In this document: positions 1-11,961 of the stretch, piece by piece | Position numbering within the stretch: position 1 is the first letter of the stretch | How the letters are laid out: the number at the start of each line of letters is the position of its first letter | NCBI RefSeq assembly: GCF_023369855.1 | Contig: NZ_JAMBPP010000003.1 | Location: forward strand, 186,001 to 250,000 | Direction of reading: 5' to 3' | Length of the DNA: 64,000 nt | Source: Actinotalea alkalitolerans | GTDB taxonomy: Bacteria; Actinomycetota; Actinomycetes; Actinomycetales; Cellulomonadaceae | The notes under the pieces: model-generated | The model's input: only the letters and a program-made list of their open reading frames with translations | Databases searched by the model: none | Told to the model about the DNA's origin: nothing | Made by a program: the position numbers and the translations under genes

Positions 1-1572
<1,572 letters not shown>

Positions 1573-1633
1573 AGAGATCGCCTCTCCCTCCGCCAGCCGG
1601 TCGGCTGGGTCGGGACCACTCTGGAGGAGGGCT

Positions 1634-1671
1634 GTTTCGCCGCCGCACCCCGACAGTTACAGGGTGGTGAC
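1634..1671 (-). promoter_or_regulatory. putative GlnR box upstream of amtB
   Basis: On the minus strand four 5-mers are spaced by exactly 6 bp: GTCAC (1667-1671), GTAAC (1656-1660), GGTGC (1645-1649) and GAAAC (1634-1638). The actinobacterial GlnR consensus is gTnAc-n6-GaAAc-n6-gTnAc-n6-GaAAc. The first and last half-sites match fully, the second matches 4 of 5, and the third is degenerate. The 11-bp period and the place upstream of amtB-glnB make a GlnR site likely, but binding is inferred. Confidence 0.55.
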
Positions 1672-1709
1672 GAAGCGGCGTCGCGTGTGAACAGCGTGTT
1701 TCGCCGGGC

Positions 1710-2885
1710 TCAGCCTCCCAGCAGGCCCTCGACGAAGGACTCGGGCTCGAACGGCGCGAGGTCGTCCACGCCCTCCCCCAGGCCGACGAGCTTGACCGGC
1801 ACTCCCAGCTCGCGCTGGACGGCGATCACGATGCCACCCTTCGCCGTCCCGTCGAGCTTGGTCAGCACGATGCCGGTCACCCCGGCCACCTCCGCGAAGA
1901 CCCTCGCCTGGTTCAGACCGTTCTGCCCCGTGGTCGCGTCGAGCACCAGGAGCACCTCGGCGATCGGCGCGGAGCGCGAGAGCACCCGGCTGATCTTGCC
2001 GAGCTCGTCCATCAGGCCTGCCTTGTTCTGCAGACGGCCCGCGGTGTCGACCAGCACCACGTCGACCCCGTCCTGCTGGCCCCGGCGGACCGCGTCGAAG
2101 GCCACCGCAGCCGGGTCGGCCCCGTCCCGGTCCGAACGGACGGTCGGTACGCCGACGCGGGCACCCCAGGTCTGGAGCTGGTCGGCCGCCGCGGCGCGGA
2201 AGGTGTCGGCCGCACCGAGCACCACCGTCCGTCCCTCGGCGACCAGCACCCGGGCCAGCTTCCCCACCGTGGTGGTCTTGCCGGTGCCGTTGACACCCAC
2301 GACCAGCACGACCGCCGGGTGGGTGCCGGGCTCGCCGTCAGCGCCCACGACCAGCAGCGGCTCGGTCCGCAGCGACCGGTCCAGGGACGGGTCGACCTGA
2401 GCCAGCAGCTCCGTGCGCAGGAGGTCGCGCACCGCGGCGGGCTCACGCACCCCCAGGACACGCACCCGCTCACGCAGCCCGTCGACCAGCTCGGTCGTGG
2501 GCCCCGCACCGACATCGGCCAGGAGCAGGGTCTCCTCGATCTCGTCCCAGTCGTCCTCGGTGAGGTGATCGCGCGAGAGCACGGCGAGCAGCCTGCTGCC
2601 CAACGGCGAGCCCGACCGGGCGAGCCGCTCGCGCAGCCGGGTCATCCGCCCCGCCACGGGTTCGGGGGTGTCCAGCGTCGGTGCGGGCGGACCGGCGTCC
2701 TGGACCGGCGGCTCGAGGGTGTCGACCGCACTCCCGGCCGTGTCGTCGGCCCGGGTCGCCGGGGGGGTCTCAGGCGCCGAGGGGGTCGACGAGCGGCCAC
2801 GGCGGGACCGCAGACCCACGTAGCCGAGGCCGACCAGGGCCAGTGCGGGCAGTCCGAACAGGAGGAGGTCAGTGAGCTCGTTCAC
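1710..2885 (-). CDS. ftsY: signal recognition particle receptor FtsY
   Basis: SRP receptor GTPase that docks the Ffh-ribosome complex at the membrane, 391 aa. It has an N-terminal hydrophobic anchor (residues 6-25), an acidic/proline-rich linker, the NG-domain four-helix N part (about 85-175), a P-loop GVNGTGKTTT (197-206), DTAGR (280-284) and TKLDGTAKGG (342-351). The membrane anchor is typical of actinobacterial FtsY and unlike the soluble A domain of E. coli. It lies downstream of smc and a small unknown gene, the usual actinobacterial order. Confidence 0.96.
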   Translation of the reverse strand: MNELTDLLLFGLPALALVGLGYVGLRSRRGRSSTPSAPETPPATRADDTAGSAVDTLEPPVQDAGPPAPTLDTPEPVAGRMTRLRERLARSGSPLGSRLLAVLSRDHLTEDDWDEIEETLLLADVGAGPTTELVDGLRERVRVLGVREPAAVRDLLRTELLAQVDPSLDRSLRTEPLLVVGADGEPGTHPAVVLVVGVNGTGKTTTVGKLARVLVAEGRTVVLGAADTFRAAAADQLQTWGARVGVPTVRSDRDGADPAAVAFDAVRRGQQDGVDVVLVDTAGRLQNKAGLMDELGKISRVLSRSAPIAEVLLVLDATTGQNGLNQARVFAEVAGVTGIVLTKLDGTAKGGIVIAVQRELGVPVKLVGLGEGVDDLAPFEPESFVEGLLGG

Positions 2886-2911
2886 GCGTGCAGTCTCTCA
2901 TCGGCGTGGGT

Positions 2912-2929
2912 CCGCGCCCGTCGGCGCGG
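2912..2929 (-). terminator. short GC hairpin between the small unknown gene and ftsY
   Basis: Perfect inverted repeat CCGCGCC / GGCGCGG with a 4-nt loop (CGTC), placed between the stop of the gene at 2980 and the ftsY start at 2885. There is no U-run. It may be a weak terminator or an RNA stabiliser. Confidence 0.35.
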
Positions 2930-2979
2930 GTCGGGCAACGGCGGGCTGCTCGTGGGGACCTCGACGATCCTGGTGCGGC

Positions 2980-3396
2980 TCAGCGACGGGTGAAGTGCTG
3001 CACGCCCCGCACCGCACGGTGCGTGGCTCGGGAGAGCGTCCGGCTGAGCTCCTCGGCGTCGAGGTAGGCGGGGCCGTCGGTGCTGCCGATGGTGAAGATC
3101 TCGTCGACCGAGGCCTCGCGCGGGCCGGGGACCTCGCTGAGCACGCCACGGAACGCAGCCGCCGCGCCTCGGGCCGGGAGCACCGCACCGTCCGGTCGCG
3201 CGAGGTCGTCACCGGGCGCCTCGGCAGGGCCCTCGGGAGAACCCGCCGTCGCTGCTGCGCCGCGCCGTCGACCCGACCGCAGGTCCGCGAGGAGCTGCGA
3301 GAACCCGCTCTGGGTCCCCCCCGCGACGCTCGCCACCACGAGCACCGCCGCCGAGCCGAGGAGTGCCAGGACGATCCAGCCGAGAACGGGTGCCAT
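2980..3396 (-). CDS. small membrane-anchored protein of unknown function
   Basis: A 138-aa protein that I do not recognise by function. It starts MAPVLGWIVLALLGSAAVLVV, a single N-terminal membrane helix. A basic/low-complexity linker rich in Arg, Gly and Ala follows, then a more conserved-looking C-terminal part (about residues 85-138, with REASVDEIF and AEELSRTLSRATHRAV). The start at 3396 is chosen because the helix begins there; an in-frame start at 3462 would add 22 unstructured residues. A small DivIVA-like or hypothetical protein between smc and ftsY is common in Micrococcales. The position suggests cotranscription with smc and ftsY. Confidence 0.65.
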   Translation of the reverse strand: MAPVLGWIVLALLGSAAVLVVASVAGGTQSGFSQLLADLRSGRRRGAAATAGSPEGPAEAPGDDLARPDGAVLPARGAAAAFRGVLSEVPGPREASVDEIFTIGSTDGPAYLDAEELSRTLSRATHRAVRGVQHFTRR

Positions 3397-3492
3397 GCCT
3401 CCAGTATCGGCAGCCCCGGGGCGAGACACGCGCGACTCGGACGACCCCGGCACGATCGCCACACGATCTCCACACCCTGCCCGGGAGTGCGG

Positions 3493-6400
3493 TCAGGCGG
3501 TGGCGTCCTGGTGCATGCGCTGACTGATCACGGTGGTCACCCCGTCGCCGCGCATGGTGACGCCGTACAGCGCGTCAGCGATCTCCATGGTGCGCTTCTG
3601 GTGGGTGACCACGATCAGCTGGCTGTCCTCCTGGAGCTCGGTGAAGATCTCCAGGAGCCGACCGAGGTTGGTGTCGTCCAGAGCGGCCTCGACCTCGTCC
3701 ATGACGTAGAAGGGGCTCGGTCGGGCCTTGAAGATCGCCACCAGGAGGGCGACCGCCGTGAGCGAGCGCTCGCCGCCCGAGAGCAGCGAGAGCCGCTTGA
3801 CCTTCTTGCCGGCCGGCCGCGCCTCGACCTCGATCCCGGTGGTGAGCATGTCACCCGGGTCGGTCAGCACGAGCCGTCCCTCACCGCCCGGGAACAGCCG
3901 GCCGAAGACCCGCTCGAACTGGACCTCGGTATCGCGGTACGCCTCGGTGAAGACCTGCTCGACCCGCTCGTCGATGTCCTTGACGATCTGCAGCAGGTCC
4001 GCACGTGACTTCTTGAGATCAGCCAGCTGGGTGGTGAGGAAGGTGTGACGTTCCTCGAGTGCGGCGAACTCCTCGAGCGCCAGGGGGTTGACCCGTCCGA
4101 GCAGGGCCAGCGCGCGCTCGGCCGACCGGAGCCTCTTCTCCTGCTCGGCCCGCACGTACGGGACCGTGCGAGGGGCAGGGTCCTGCTCCGTCTCCTGCAC
4201 CTGGGTGACGGGATCTCCACCCGCTGCCGGGCCTGACGGCGGTTCCCCGGTCACCGGGACCGGCTGATCGGGACCGAACTCTGCCACCAGGACCTGCGGG
4301 TCCATCCCCAGGTCCTCGACGGCTCGCGTCTGGAGCTGCTCGACCCGGAGCATCTGCTGAGCCCGAGCGACCTCGTCGCGGTGCGCCACGTCGGTCAGCT
4401 GGGTCAGCTCGGCCGTCCAGCGCTCGACCTCCCTGCGGACCGCGACCAGGGCGGCGTCACGCTCGGTACGGGCCTGCTCGGCCGCCTCGCGCTGCTCCGT
4501 CGCCGCCCGCAGCGAGCCTTCGAGCACGGTGAGCGCAGCCTCGGCCCCCGTCAGCACCGCCTGCGCGCGTCGCGCCTGGACCGCACGCTGCCGCTCGCGC
4601 TCCGCGGCCCGCTCACGGGCCTGGCGCTCTGCCGCGGCGGCCCGCTCGAGGGACTGCGCCCGGCCGGCAAGTGCCCGTGCGCGCTCCTCGCTGGTCCGCA
4701 GCGTCAGGCGCGCCTCGGTCTCGCGGGCCCGCGCTGCCGAGGCGTCACGAGCGGCGTCGTCCCGCGCCTGGGCAGCCGCCGCGATCTGGTCGTCGGACTC
4801 TGCCGGGTCGGCCTCGGCATGGGCGAGACGCGCAGCCAGCTCGGTCAGCTCGGACTGGTCGGAGGTCAGGCGCTCATGGGCAGCGGTCAGCGTGACGGCA
4901 GCGCGCTCGGCCTCTGCCCGCGCCGCCCTGGCCGCAGAACCCAGGTGTCCGAGCTGCTCCGCGACTGCCGCGAGAGCGGCGTCGGACTCGTGCAACCTCT
5001 CCAAGGTGCTCTCGTGGCGCTCGCGCGCCTCGGCCTCGACGCGCTGGGCAGCCGAGAGCTCGAAGCGGGTCCGCTCGCCGCGGGCGACCGCCTCGTCGTG
5101 CCGGGTGCGCGCCTCGTCCAGCGCACCCTGGAGCTCCAGGACGCTCGGAGCGCTCGCCGACCCCCCCGAGGCGGCACGCACCCCCAGCAGGTCACCGGCA
5201 CGGGTGACGGCGGTCAGATCAGGACGCGCCGTCACCACCGCGCGCGCTCGGGCCAGGTCGTCCACCACGACGATCCCGGCGAGCAGCCCGGTGATCGCAC
5301 CGCGCACCGAGGCCGGCGACCGGACCAGGTCGGCCGCGGCGACCGCCCCGTCCGGCAGGTCCCTCACCGTGGTGGTCGCGGGCGCGTCGTCGGGTCCCGC
5401 CGAGCCGATGACCAGGCTCGCCCGGCCGGCGTCCTGCGCGCGCAGCCACCGCAGCGCGTCCACCGCCGCCTCGACGGACTCCATCGCGACCGCGTCAGCG
5501 GCTGCTCCCAGGGCCGCGGTCAGTGCGTCCTCGTAGCCGGTCTCGACACCGAGCAGCGCAGCCACGGATCCCAGCGTCCCCGGCAGGTCATCAGCGGCCA
5601 GCAGCGCGCCTGCGCCGTCCTTGCGGACCAGGCTCATCTCGAGCGCCTCGACCCGCGCCACCCACCCCGCGCGGTCGCGCTCGGCCACCTGCTCGTCCTG
5701 ACGCAGACCGACCAGCGCCTGCGTCGCGGCCTCGAGAGCCTCGACGGCGGCCTCGTGCTCGGCGTCGAGCCCTTCCTCGCCCTTCTCGACCCCGGCGACC
5801 TGCGACTCGAGGGCGGCGAACTCGACCCCCGCCTCATGGCCTCGGCGCTCGGCGGCGGACAGACCCTCCTCGAGCCGACCGATCTCCGCCTCGGTCGCCT
5901 CGAGCCGGCTGCGCTTGGCGGCCACCTGCCCGGCCAGCCGGGCCAGGCCCTCGCGACGGTCGGCGACCGCCCGCTGGAGCGCGGCGAGGTGCCGCTCGGT
6001 CGTCTGCGCCTGCTCCTCGAGCTGGTGGCGCTGGGCGGTCGCGGCCTCGACGGCCGCCCGCGCGAGGTCCACCTCCGAGCCGAGCTCGGCCTCGGCCGCG
6101 CGAGCCCGCTGGGCCTGCGCCTCGAGGTCGTCCGGGTCACGACCAGCCGCGACCGGCTCGCTCGCCGACGAGCCGAGGAGACGCAGCCGCTCCCCCGCGA
6201 GCGTGGCCGTGCCGCGCAGCCGTTCCCGGGCCGAGGACAGCCGGTACCAGACCTCGCTCGCCTCCGAGAGCTCGGGGGCGGCCGCTGCCGCAGCCGTCTC
6301 GAGCGCCGACAGCCGGGTCCGCGCGGCGCCCAGCTCGGCCTCGACCTCGTCGCGCCGTGCGCGCAGCGCGGTCTCGTCGGCCATCTCCTGCTCGAGGGTC

Positions 6401-7116
6401 GCGGTGAGCTGGGCGAGGTCGTCGGCCAGCAGTCGCGCGCGAGCGTCACGCAGGTCGGTCTGGACGGTCTGCGCGCGACGGGCCACCTCGGCCTGGCGAC
6501 CCAGGGGGCCGAGCTGGCGCCTGATCTCGCTGGTCAGGTCGGTCAACCGGGTCAGGTTCGCCTGCATCGCGTCGAGCTTGCGCAGCGCCTTGTCCTTGCG
6601 CTTGCGGTGCTTGAGGACCCCCGCGGCCTCCTCGATGAAGCCGCGCCGCTCCTCCGGTGTGGCGCGCAGCACCGCGTCGAGCTGGCCCTGCCCCACGATG
6701 ACGTGCATCTCGCGCCCGAGACCCGAGTCCGAGAGCAGGTCCTGGATGTCCAGCAGTCGGCAGGGCGAGCCGTTGATCGCGTACTCCGACCCCCCGCTGC
6801 GGAACAGCGTCCGCGAGATGGTCACCTCGGTGTAGTCGATCGGCAACGCACCGTCGGTGTTGTCGATCGTGAGACTGACCTCGGCACGGCCCAGCGGCGG
6901 GCGGCCCGAGGTGCCCGCGAAGATGACGTCCTCCATCTTGCCGCCCCGCAGCGACTTGGCCCCCTGCTCGCCCATCACCCACGCCAGGGCGTCCACGACG
7001 TTGGACTTCCCCGAGCCGTTGGGTCCCACGACGCAGGTCACCCCGGGCTCGAAGCTCAAGGTCGTCGCCGAGGCGAAGGACTTGAACCCGCGCAGGGTCA
7101 GCGTCTTGAGGTGCAC
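3493..7116 (-). CDS. smc: chromosome segregation protein SMC
   Basis: Structural maintenance of chromosomes ATPase, 1207 aa, the core of the SMC-ScpAB condensin. Walker A is GPNGSGKS (31-38). Long coiled coils (about 170-500 and 680-1000) flank a hinge domain (about 510-670). The C-terminal head carries the ABC signature LLSGGERSL and Walker B VMDEVEAALDD. The coiled coils are very rich in Ala, Glu and Arg, as usual at this GC content. The start is GTG at 7116. A TAGGCT box ends six bases upstream, so the mRNA may be leaderless. Confidence 0.97.
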   Translation of the reverse strand: MHLKTLTLRGFKSFASATTLSFEPGVTCVVGPNGSGKSNVVDALAWVMGEQGAKSLRGGKMEDVIFAGTSGRPPLGRAEVSLTIDNTDGALPIDYTEVTISRTLFRSGGSEYAINGSPCRLLDIQDLLSDSGLGREMHVIVGQGQLDAVLRATPEERRGFIEEAAGVLKHRKRKDKALRKLDAMQANLTRLTDLTSEIRRQLGPLGRQAEVARRAQTVQTDLRDARARLLADDLAQLTATLEQEMADETALRARRDEVEAELGAARTRLSALETAAAAAAPELSEASEVWYRLSSARERLRGTATLAGERLRLLGSSASEPVAAGRDPDDLEAQAQRARAAEAELGSEVDLARAAVEAATAQRHQLEEQAQTTERHLAALQRAVADRREGLARLAGQVAAKRSRLEATEAEIGRLEEGLSAAERRGHEAGVEFAALESQVAGVEKGEEGLDAEHEAAVEALEAATQALVGLRQDEQVAERDRAGWVARVEALEMSLVRKDGAGALLAADDLPGTLGSVAALLGVETGYEDALTAALGAAADAVAMESVEAAVDALRWLRAQDAGRASLVIGSAGPDDAPATTTVRDLPDGAVAAADLVRSPASVRGAITGLLAGIVVVDDLARARAVVTARPDLTAVTRAGDLLGVRAASGGSASAPSVLELQGALDEARTRHDEAVARGERTRFELSAAQRVEAEARERHESTLERLHESDAALAAVAEQLGHLGSAARAARAEAERAAVTLTAAHERLTSDQSELTELAARLAHAEADPAESDDQIAAAAQARDDAARDASAARARETEARLTLRTSEERARALAGRAQSLERAAAAERQARERAAERERQRAVQARRAQAVLTGAEAALTVLEGSLRAATEQREAAEQARTERDAALVAVRREVERWTAELTQLTDVAHRDEVARAQQMLRVEQLQTRAVEDLGMDPQVLVAEFGPDQPVPVTGEPPSGPAAGGDPVTQVQETEQDPAPRTVPYVRAEQEKRLRSAERALALLGRVNPLALEEFAALEERHTFLTTQLADLKKSRADLLQIVKDIDERVEQVFTEAYRDTEVQFERVFGRLFPGGEGRLVLTDPGDMLTTGIEVEARPAGKKVKRLSLLSGGERSLTAVALLVAIFKARPSPFYVMDEVEAALDDTNLGRLLEIFTELQEDSQLIVVTHQKRTMEIADALYGVTMRGDGVTTVISQRMHQDATA

Positions 7117-7122
7117 AGGGTG

Positions 7123-7128
7123 AGCCTA
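7123..7128 (-). promoter_or_regulatory. putative -10 box for a leaderless smc transcript
   Basis: TAGGCT on the minus strand is followed by CACCCT and then the GTG start codon of smc. The expected transcription start would fall at or next to the GTG. No clear Shine-Dalgarno is present, and the -35 region is poor. Leaderless mRNAs are common in actinobacteria. Confidence 0.45.
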
Positions 7129-7195
7129 GGAGGTCGTGGGGGCCGGAGCGTCCACGACGGGACGTCCGCGCGGGTCGCGGCCCGGCGTCGGGGCG

Positions 7196-7630
7196 TCAGA
7201 CCAGTCCGGGGAACCACAGGGCGATCTCACGGGCGGCGGACTCGGGCGAGTCCGACCCGTGGACCAGGTTCTGCGTGACCGCCAGGCCCCAGTCACGGCC
7301 GAGGTCGCCACGGACGGTCCCGGGCGCCGCGGTCGTGGGGTCGGTGGTGCCGGCCAGCACACGGAAGCCCTCGATGACACGGTGCCCCTCGGCCACGACG
7401 GCGAGCAGCGGCCCCGAGCCCATGAACTCCAGCAGCGGGCCGTAGAAGGGCTTGCCCTCGTGCTCGGCGTAGTGGGCGCCCAGGAGCGCGTCGTCCGCCT
7501 GGCGCAGCTCGACAGCCACCAGGGTGTAGCCCTTCGCCTCGATCCGGCGGAGCACCTCCCCGGACAGGCCGCGGCGCACGCCGTCCGGCTTGACGAGGAC
7601 CAGGGTGCGTTCGATCGAGGAGGTCGTCAT
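7196..7630 (-). CDS. ndk: nucleoside diphosphate kinase
   Basis: Transfers the gamma-phosphate between nucleoside tri- and diphosphates through a phosphohistidine. At 144 aa it has the usual family length. It shows [15 protein letters not shown] near the N-terminus and the active-site region [12 protein letters not shown], with the catalytic His. The start ATG at 7630 lies five bases after the stop of the DUF4233 gene; longer in-frame starts run into that gene in another frame and are rejected. It is cotranscribed with DUF4233, the standard actinobacterial pairing. Confidence 0.96.
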   Translation of the reverse strand: MTTSSIERTLVLVKPDGVRRGLSGEVLRRIEAKGYTLVAVELRQADDALLGAHYAEHEGKPFYGPLLEFMGSGPLLAVVAEGHRVIEGFRVLAGTTDPTTAAPGTVRGDLGRDWGLAVTQNLVHGSDSPESAAREIALWFPGLV

Positions 7631-7635
7631 GCCGG

Positions 7636-8064
7636 TCAGCCTAACGGCGCGCCGGCCTCGCGCTCGCGCCGCTCGCGGTCGATGCGCCCACCCAGACGCA
7701 GCGCGACCACCCACATCGCCACGAAGATGCCGCCGACGACGAACATCATGGGCACCGCCAGCCCCGTGGCCAGGACCGCCACCTGCAGGACCGATCCGGC
7801 CACGTAACCCGCAGGCCACCGCAGCATGCCGGCCACCAGGACGAGGGAGAGCGCGAGCGCGCCGCCGACCGCCCACACCACACCGGTCGGGGCCAGGCGC
7901 AGGCCGAAGGCGACCAGTGCCGCGAAGAAGACCACGAAGGCCTCCAGGACGAGGATCGTCGCGGCGAACTGGTGGCGGGCCGACCGCTTGCGCCGTGGGA
8001 CCGCCGACGGGTCGTGCCCCGCCAGGCCCTGGGGGTCGGCGGAACCGTCGGCAGGGGTGGTCAT
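7636..8064 (-). CDS. DUF4233 family membrane protein
   Basis: Integral membrane protein of 142 aa with four predicted helices after a basic N-terminus (residues 1-30, including [11 protein letters not shown]). Family function is unknown. In most actinobacteria this family sits between folC and ndk. Here the ndk side is intact (5-bp gap) but folC is about 5 kb away, with an MFS exporter, a TetR gene and dhaMLK between. Its start is nine bases from the stop of the MFS gene. Confidence 0.85.
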   Translation of the reverse strand: MTTPADGSADPQGLAGHDPSAVPRRKRSARHQFAATILVLEAFVVFFAALVAFGLRLAPTGVVWAVGGALALSLVLVAGMLRWPAGYVAGSVLQVAVLATGLAVPMMFVVGGIFVAMWVVALRLGGRIDRERREREAGAPLG

Positions 8065-8073
8065 CGGCCCAGG

Positions 8074-10451
<2,378 letters not shown>

Positions 10452-10453
10452 AA

Positions 10454-10488
10454 GATGTAAAGTTACGCGATCTGCATGTTTACATCAA
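10454..10488 (-). promoter_or_regulatory. TetR-gene promoter with overlapping palindromic operator
   Basis: Inverted repeat GATGTAAA (10454-10461) / TTTACATC (10479-10486) with 17 bp between. On the minus strand the right arm gives a -35 TTGATG (10488-10483), then a 17-bp spacer and a -10 TAACTT (10465-10460). The transcription start would be near 10453, just before the GTG at 10451. A repressor bound here would block RNA polymerase, consistent with TetR autoregulation. Confidence 0.55.
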
Positions 10489-10498
10489 GTGCACGTTC

Positions 10499-11215
10499 TC
10501 ATGTCTCTCCGAAGCCGTCCTGGATCATCGCGCGCACCGTCGTCAGGGTGTCCTGGGCATCACGGCCGGTCACGACCAGCTCGAGCTCGCTCCCGCCCAC
10601 GGCGCCGAGGCCCATGAGCTCGAGCACGCTCGCGGCGTCGACGCCGTTCACCGTGACCCGGGCATCGCGGTCGGCGACCGTCCGCGCCAGCAACGCCGCG
10701 GGCCGCGCGTGCAGGCCGAGCCGGTTCCCCAGCACCACCCTCTCGCGCAACGCCGGGCCCACGTCCCCCGCACCCGCCGACGCGACCTCCTCCCCGGGCG
10801 CCGGAGGTGTCGCGTGCGCGCCGGCCGACCCGGCGAACGAGCCGCCGGCGCGCACCGCGGCCCGCGCCACCGCCTCGACGTCGGCCCCCGACTGCGCCTC
10901 GACGGCCGCCGCCACCGCGCCCTCGACGAACGGGGCGTCCGGCACGCGGACACGGGCGGCCACGGCCTCGTCGAGCATCTCGAGCACCGACTCCGTGGTC
11001 AGGACCGCCGAGCCCAGGTCCGTCAGGACCACCGCCCCCGACCCGCCGGCGGTCGCCTCCTCGACGGCCGCCAGGACCAGCTCGAAGCTCGTCCCGACAC
11101 CACCGTCGATGCCGCCCGCCGGGAGCAGCACCACGTCGGGGGCCATCTGCCGGGCGATCTCCGCGGTCCCCTCAGCGGCAGCCCGCGAGTGGGAGACCAG
11201 CACGAGGGCCGTCAT
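10499..11215 (-). CDS. dhaM: PTS-dependent dihydroxyacetone kinase phosphoryl donor subunit DhaM
   Basis: Passes phosphate from the PTS to the ADP cofactor held by DhaL. At 238 aa it has two domains: an EIIA-mannose-like domain (1-135, with the phospho-His region VLVSHSRAAAEG) and an HPr-like domain (about 150-238, with NRLGLHARPAALLA). The EI-like third domain of E. coli DhaM is absent, so phosphate must come from a separate enzyme I. The start ATG at 11215 overlaps the dhaL stop in ATGA. Confidence 0.92.
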   Translation of the reverse strand: MTALVLVSHSRAAAEGTAEIARQMAPDVVLLPAGGIDGGVGTSFELVLAAVEEATAGGSGAVVLTDLGSAVLTTESVLEMLDEAVAARVRVPDAPFVEGAVAAAVEAQSGADVEAVARAAVRAGGSFAGSAGAHATPPAPGEEVASAGAGDVGPALRERVVLGNRLGLHARPAALLARTVADRDARVTVNGVDAASVLELMGLGAVGGSELELVVTGRDAQDTLTTVRAMIQDGFGET

Positions 11216-11853
11216 GCCCCGTCGACCGCTGCCGTGTGCGCCGCCCTGACCAGCAGGGCGGACGAGGCCGCCCCCGGGTCGCGATGACCCGCGCTGCGCT
11301 CTCCCAGGTAGCTCGCCCGGCCCTTCGTGGCGACCATCGGGTCGGTGGCCACCGCGCCCTCCTCGGCCGCGGTCGCGGCAGCCTCGAGCACCACGACCGG
11401 ATCGACCCCCTCGACGCAGGCCGCCTGCGCCGCCGCGACGGCCGGCGACCACGCGTCGACCATCGTCTTCTCCCCGGGAACGGCCTTGCCCCGCGCGACG
11501 ATGCCCTCCAGACCGGCCTCGAGCATCGCCACGACGGCCCCCGCGTCGAGCTCGTCCAGCCCGGTCACCTTGGCCGCCCGGAGGTAGGCCGTGCCGTACA
11601 GGGGACCCGCAGCACCACCCACCGTCGACATCAGCGTCGTCGCAACCAGCTTGAGCACGTCACCCACCTGCGCGGGAGGCCCCTCGAGCGCGTCAAGACG
11701 CGCGACGACCGCGGTGTACCCGCGGTACAGGTTCTCACCGTGGTCGTTGTCACCGATCTGCCGGTCGAGCTCGGTCAGGTAGGCCCGGTGCTCGGTGACC
11801 AGACCCGCGGTGAGCCTCACCCACCGGACCGCCCACGCGACGTCGAGTGCCAT
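11212..11853 (-). CDS. dhaL: dihydroxyacetone kinase ADP-binding subunit DhaL
   Basis: Carries the tightly bound ADP/ATP that phosphorylates dihydroxyacetone on DhaK, 213 aa. The Mg-binding aspartates are all present in ELDRQIGDNDHGENL as Asp30, Asp35 and Asp37, the same numbering as the E. coli protein. An excellent Shine-Dalgarno (GGAGGAG) precedes the ATG at 11853, which fixes the start. It overlaps dhaM by 4 bp and lies 108 bp after dhaK, with two strong hairpins between. Confidence 0.95.
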   Translation of the reverse strand: MALDVAWAVRWVRLTAGLVTEHRAYLTELDRQIGDNDHGENLYRGYTAVVARLDALEGPPAQVGDVLKLVATTLMSTVGGAAGPLYGTAYLRAAKVTGLDELDAGAVVAMLEAGLEGIVARGKAVPGEKTMVDAWSPAVAAAQAACVEGVDPVVVLEAAATAAEEGAVATDPMVATKGRASYLGERSAGHRDPGAASSALLVRAAHTAAVDGA

Positions 11854-11874
11854 GCTCCTCCTTCGTCGGACCGC

Positions 11875-11897
11875 GGGTCCCGGAGCCCCCGGGACCC
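11875..11897 (-). repeat. hairpin in the dhaK-dhaL spacer (dhaL-proximal)
   Basis: Perfect 9-bp inverted repeat GGGTCCCGG / CCGGGACCC with a 5-nt loop, 22 bp upstream of the dhaL start. No U-run follows. With its partner at 11936-11959 it may set the ratio of DhaK to DhaL-DhaM by stabilising or partly terminating the mRNA. Confidence 0.5.
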
Positions 11898-11935
11898 TCA
11901 CCCGGCAGCCTCCCACGCCCAGGTTCACCCCGTCA

Positions 11936-11959
11936 CGGTGCCGCCCGCAGGCGGCACCG
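11936..11959 (-). terminator. hairpin directly after dhaK
   Basis: Perfect 10-bp inverted repeat CGGTGCCGCC / GGCGGCACCG with a 4-nt loop, starting 3 bp after the dhaK stop codon. It lacks a U-run, so it may be a partial terminator or an mRNA-processing barrier within the dhaKLM operon. Confidence 0.5.
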
Positions 11960-11961
11960 CC

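Noticed and set aside
4381-7278. Very long open frame (965 codons) on the strand opposite smc
   Set aside because: Frame opened by high GC and the codon bias of smc; the product is low-complexity Arg/Gly/Leu with no domain.
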